From positions 124,001 to 188,000 of the forward strand of contig CAUJCR010000002.1 in assembly GCA_963169355.1 (NCBI GenBank): a DNA stretch of 64,000 nucleotides. The letters are read 5' to 3'. A model generated the notes under the pieces. The model had not been told where the DNA came from. It made no database searches and worked only from the letters and a program-made list of their open reading frames with translations. The position numbers were made by a program, and so were the translations under genes. This stretch comes from Bacteroidota bacterium. GTDB taxonomy: Bacteria; Bacteroidota; Bacteroidia; B-17B0; Aurantibacillaceae. Below, piece after piece: positions 63,536 to 64,000 of this stretch; within the stretch, counting starts at the first letter, position 1; the number at the start of each line of letters is the position of its first letter.

Positions 63536-64000
63536 TTAGTCGTTAAGTTTTAGAACGGCCATAAACGCGCTTTGAGGAATCTCTACATTACCAACCTGCT
63601 TCATACGTTTCTTGCCTTCTTTTTGTTTCTCTAATAATTTACGCTTACGGCTAATATCTCCACCATAACACTTAGCGGTTACGTCTTTTCTTATTGCTTT
63701 TATCGTTTCACGTGCTATAATTTTAGCCCCTATAGCCGCTTGAATCGGAATTTCGAATTGTTGTTTTGGAATTAACTCTTTTAATTTTTCACAAATTTTC
63801 TTTCCAAACTCATAAGCGTTACTTCTATGAATAAGTGCCGATAAAGCATCTACAGGCTCGCTGTTTAGTAAAATATCTAGTTTTACTAAATCAGATTGTT
63901 TCAATCCAATTGGATGATAATCGAATGAAGCATAACCTTTTGAAATAGATTTAAGACGATCAAAGAAATCAAATACAACTTCACCTAAAGGCATTTCAAA
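63536..64000 (-). CDS. lepA: elongation factor 4 (LepA), partial C-terminal part
   Basis: The visible 155 residues begin upstream of the window edge ([14 protein letters not shown] at the edge). They match the C-terminal part of Lep[30 protein letters not shown] and [12 protein letters not shown]. LepA is a ribosome-bound translational GTPase. The GTPase domain lies beyond the right edge. Confidence 0.95.
   Translation of the reverse strand, partial: FEMPLGEVVFDFFDRLKSISKGYASFDYHPIGLKQSDLVKLDILLNSEPVDALSALIHRSNAYEFGKKICEKLKELIPKQQFEIPIQAAIGAKIIARETIKAIRKDVTAKCYGGDISRKRKLLEKQKEGKKRMKQVGNVEIPQSAFMAVLKLND

Overview
The window is AT-rich chromosomal DNA from a member of the Bacteroidota. The signs are type IX secretion (T9SS) C-terminal sorting domains of both type A and type B, promoters of the Bacteroidota form (TTG or TTTG, 17-21 bases, TAnnTTTG) instead of the E. 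coli sigma-70 form, lipoproteins with Bacteroidota-like N-termini, Ig/PKD-like repeat proteins, SUMF1-like, DUF2807, DUF4286 and DUF2490 proteins, and a LytS/LytTR two-component pair. I cannot name the genus. I see no tRNA, rRNA, CRISPR array, insertion sequence or phage gene. Both ends cut genes: a GT39-type glycosyltransferase at the left and lepA at the right.

Layout: 1-4283 (minus) holds the partial glycosyltransferase, a lipoprotein, a CoA-transferase A subunit and a class A penicillin-binding protein. 4564-12779 (plus) holds two very large paralogous surface proteins with type B T9SS signals. 12832-15101 (plus) holds riboflavin synthase and L-aspartate oxidase, closed by a terminator shared with the convergent Bax-inhibitor-1 gene. 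15948-25884 (minus) is one co-oriented block: LytS-type kinase, LytTR regulator, arylsulfotransferase-like protein, a two-module T9SS protein, a CotH-kinase/lamin-tail T9SS protein, a lipoprotein, a YD-like repeat protein, a VTC polyphosphate-polymerase domain protein, a DUF4956 membrane protein and a DUF2490 barrel. I rate this the best candidate for an undescribed system. 25960-30049 (minus) holds ksgA, small hypothetical genes, a large TPR protein and a lipoprotein. 30120-34197 (plus) holds a MacB-type permease, a small membrane protein and RecQ.

34268-40968 (minus) is a complete cytochrome c-type nitric oxide reductase locus (norC, norB, norQ, norD, norE and a norF-like gene) headed by an outer-membrane porin. 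An inverted repeat abuts its promoter. 41095-44331 is a sensor combining a beta-propeller, a Y_Y_Y domain, one membrane helix and a SpoIIE-type phosphatase. 44541-45431 is a membrane protein of unknown role. 45563-54542 (minus) is an operon of two SUMF1-fold paralogues and a 1986-residue adhesin-like protein. Its 14 Ig-like modules form a higher-order A-B-C pattern. 54872-60926 (minus) holds a DUF2807 barrel protein, an alpha/beta hydrolase, pyruvate dehydrogenase E2 (two lipoyl domains) and E1-alpha, and cytidine deaminase. 61063-63528 (plus) is a three-gene unit: ApeP/FabZ-like dehydratase, ABC ATPase and ABC-2 permease. It converges on lepA.

Taken together, the window encodes a nitric-oxide-reducing cell with much investment in secreted and surface proteins. 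At least seven genes carry T9SS signals or belong to the same surface operons. Several genes start with TTG where no ATG is available.
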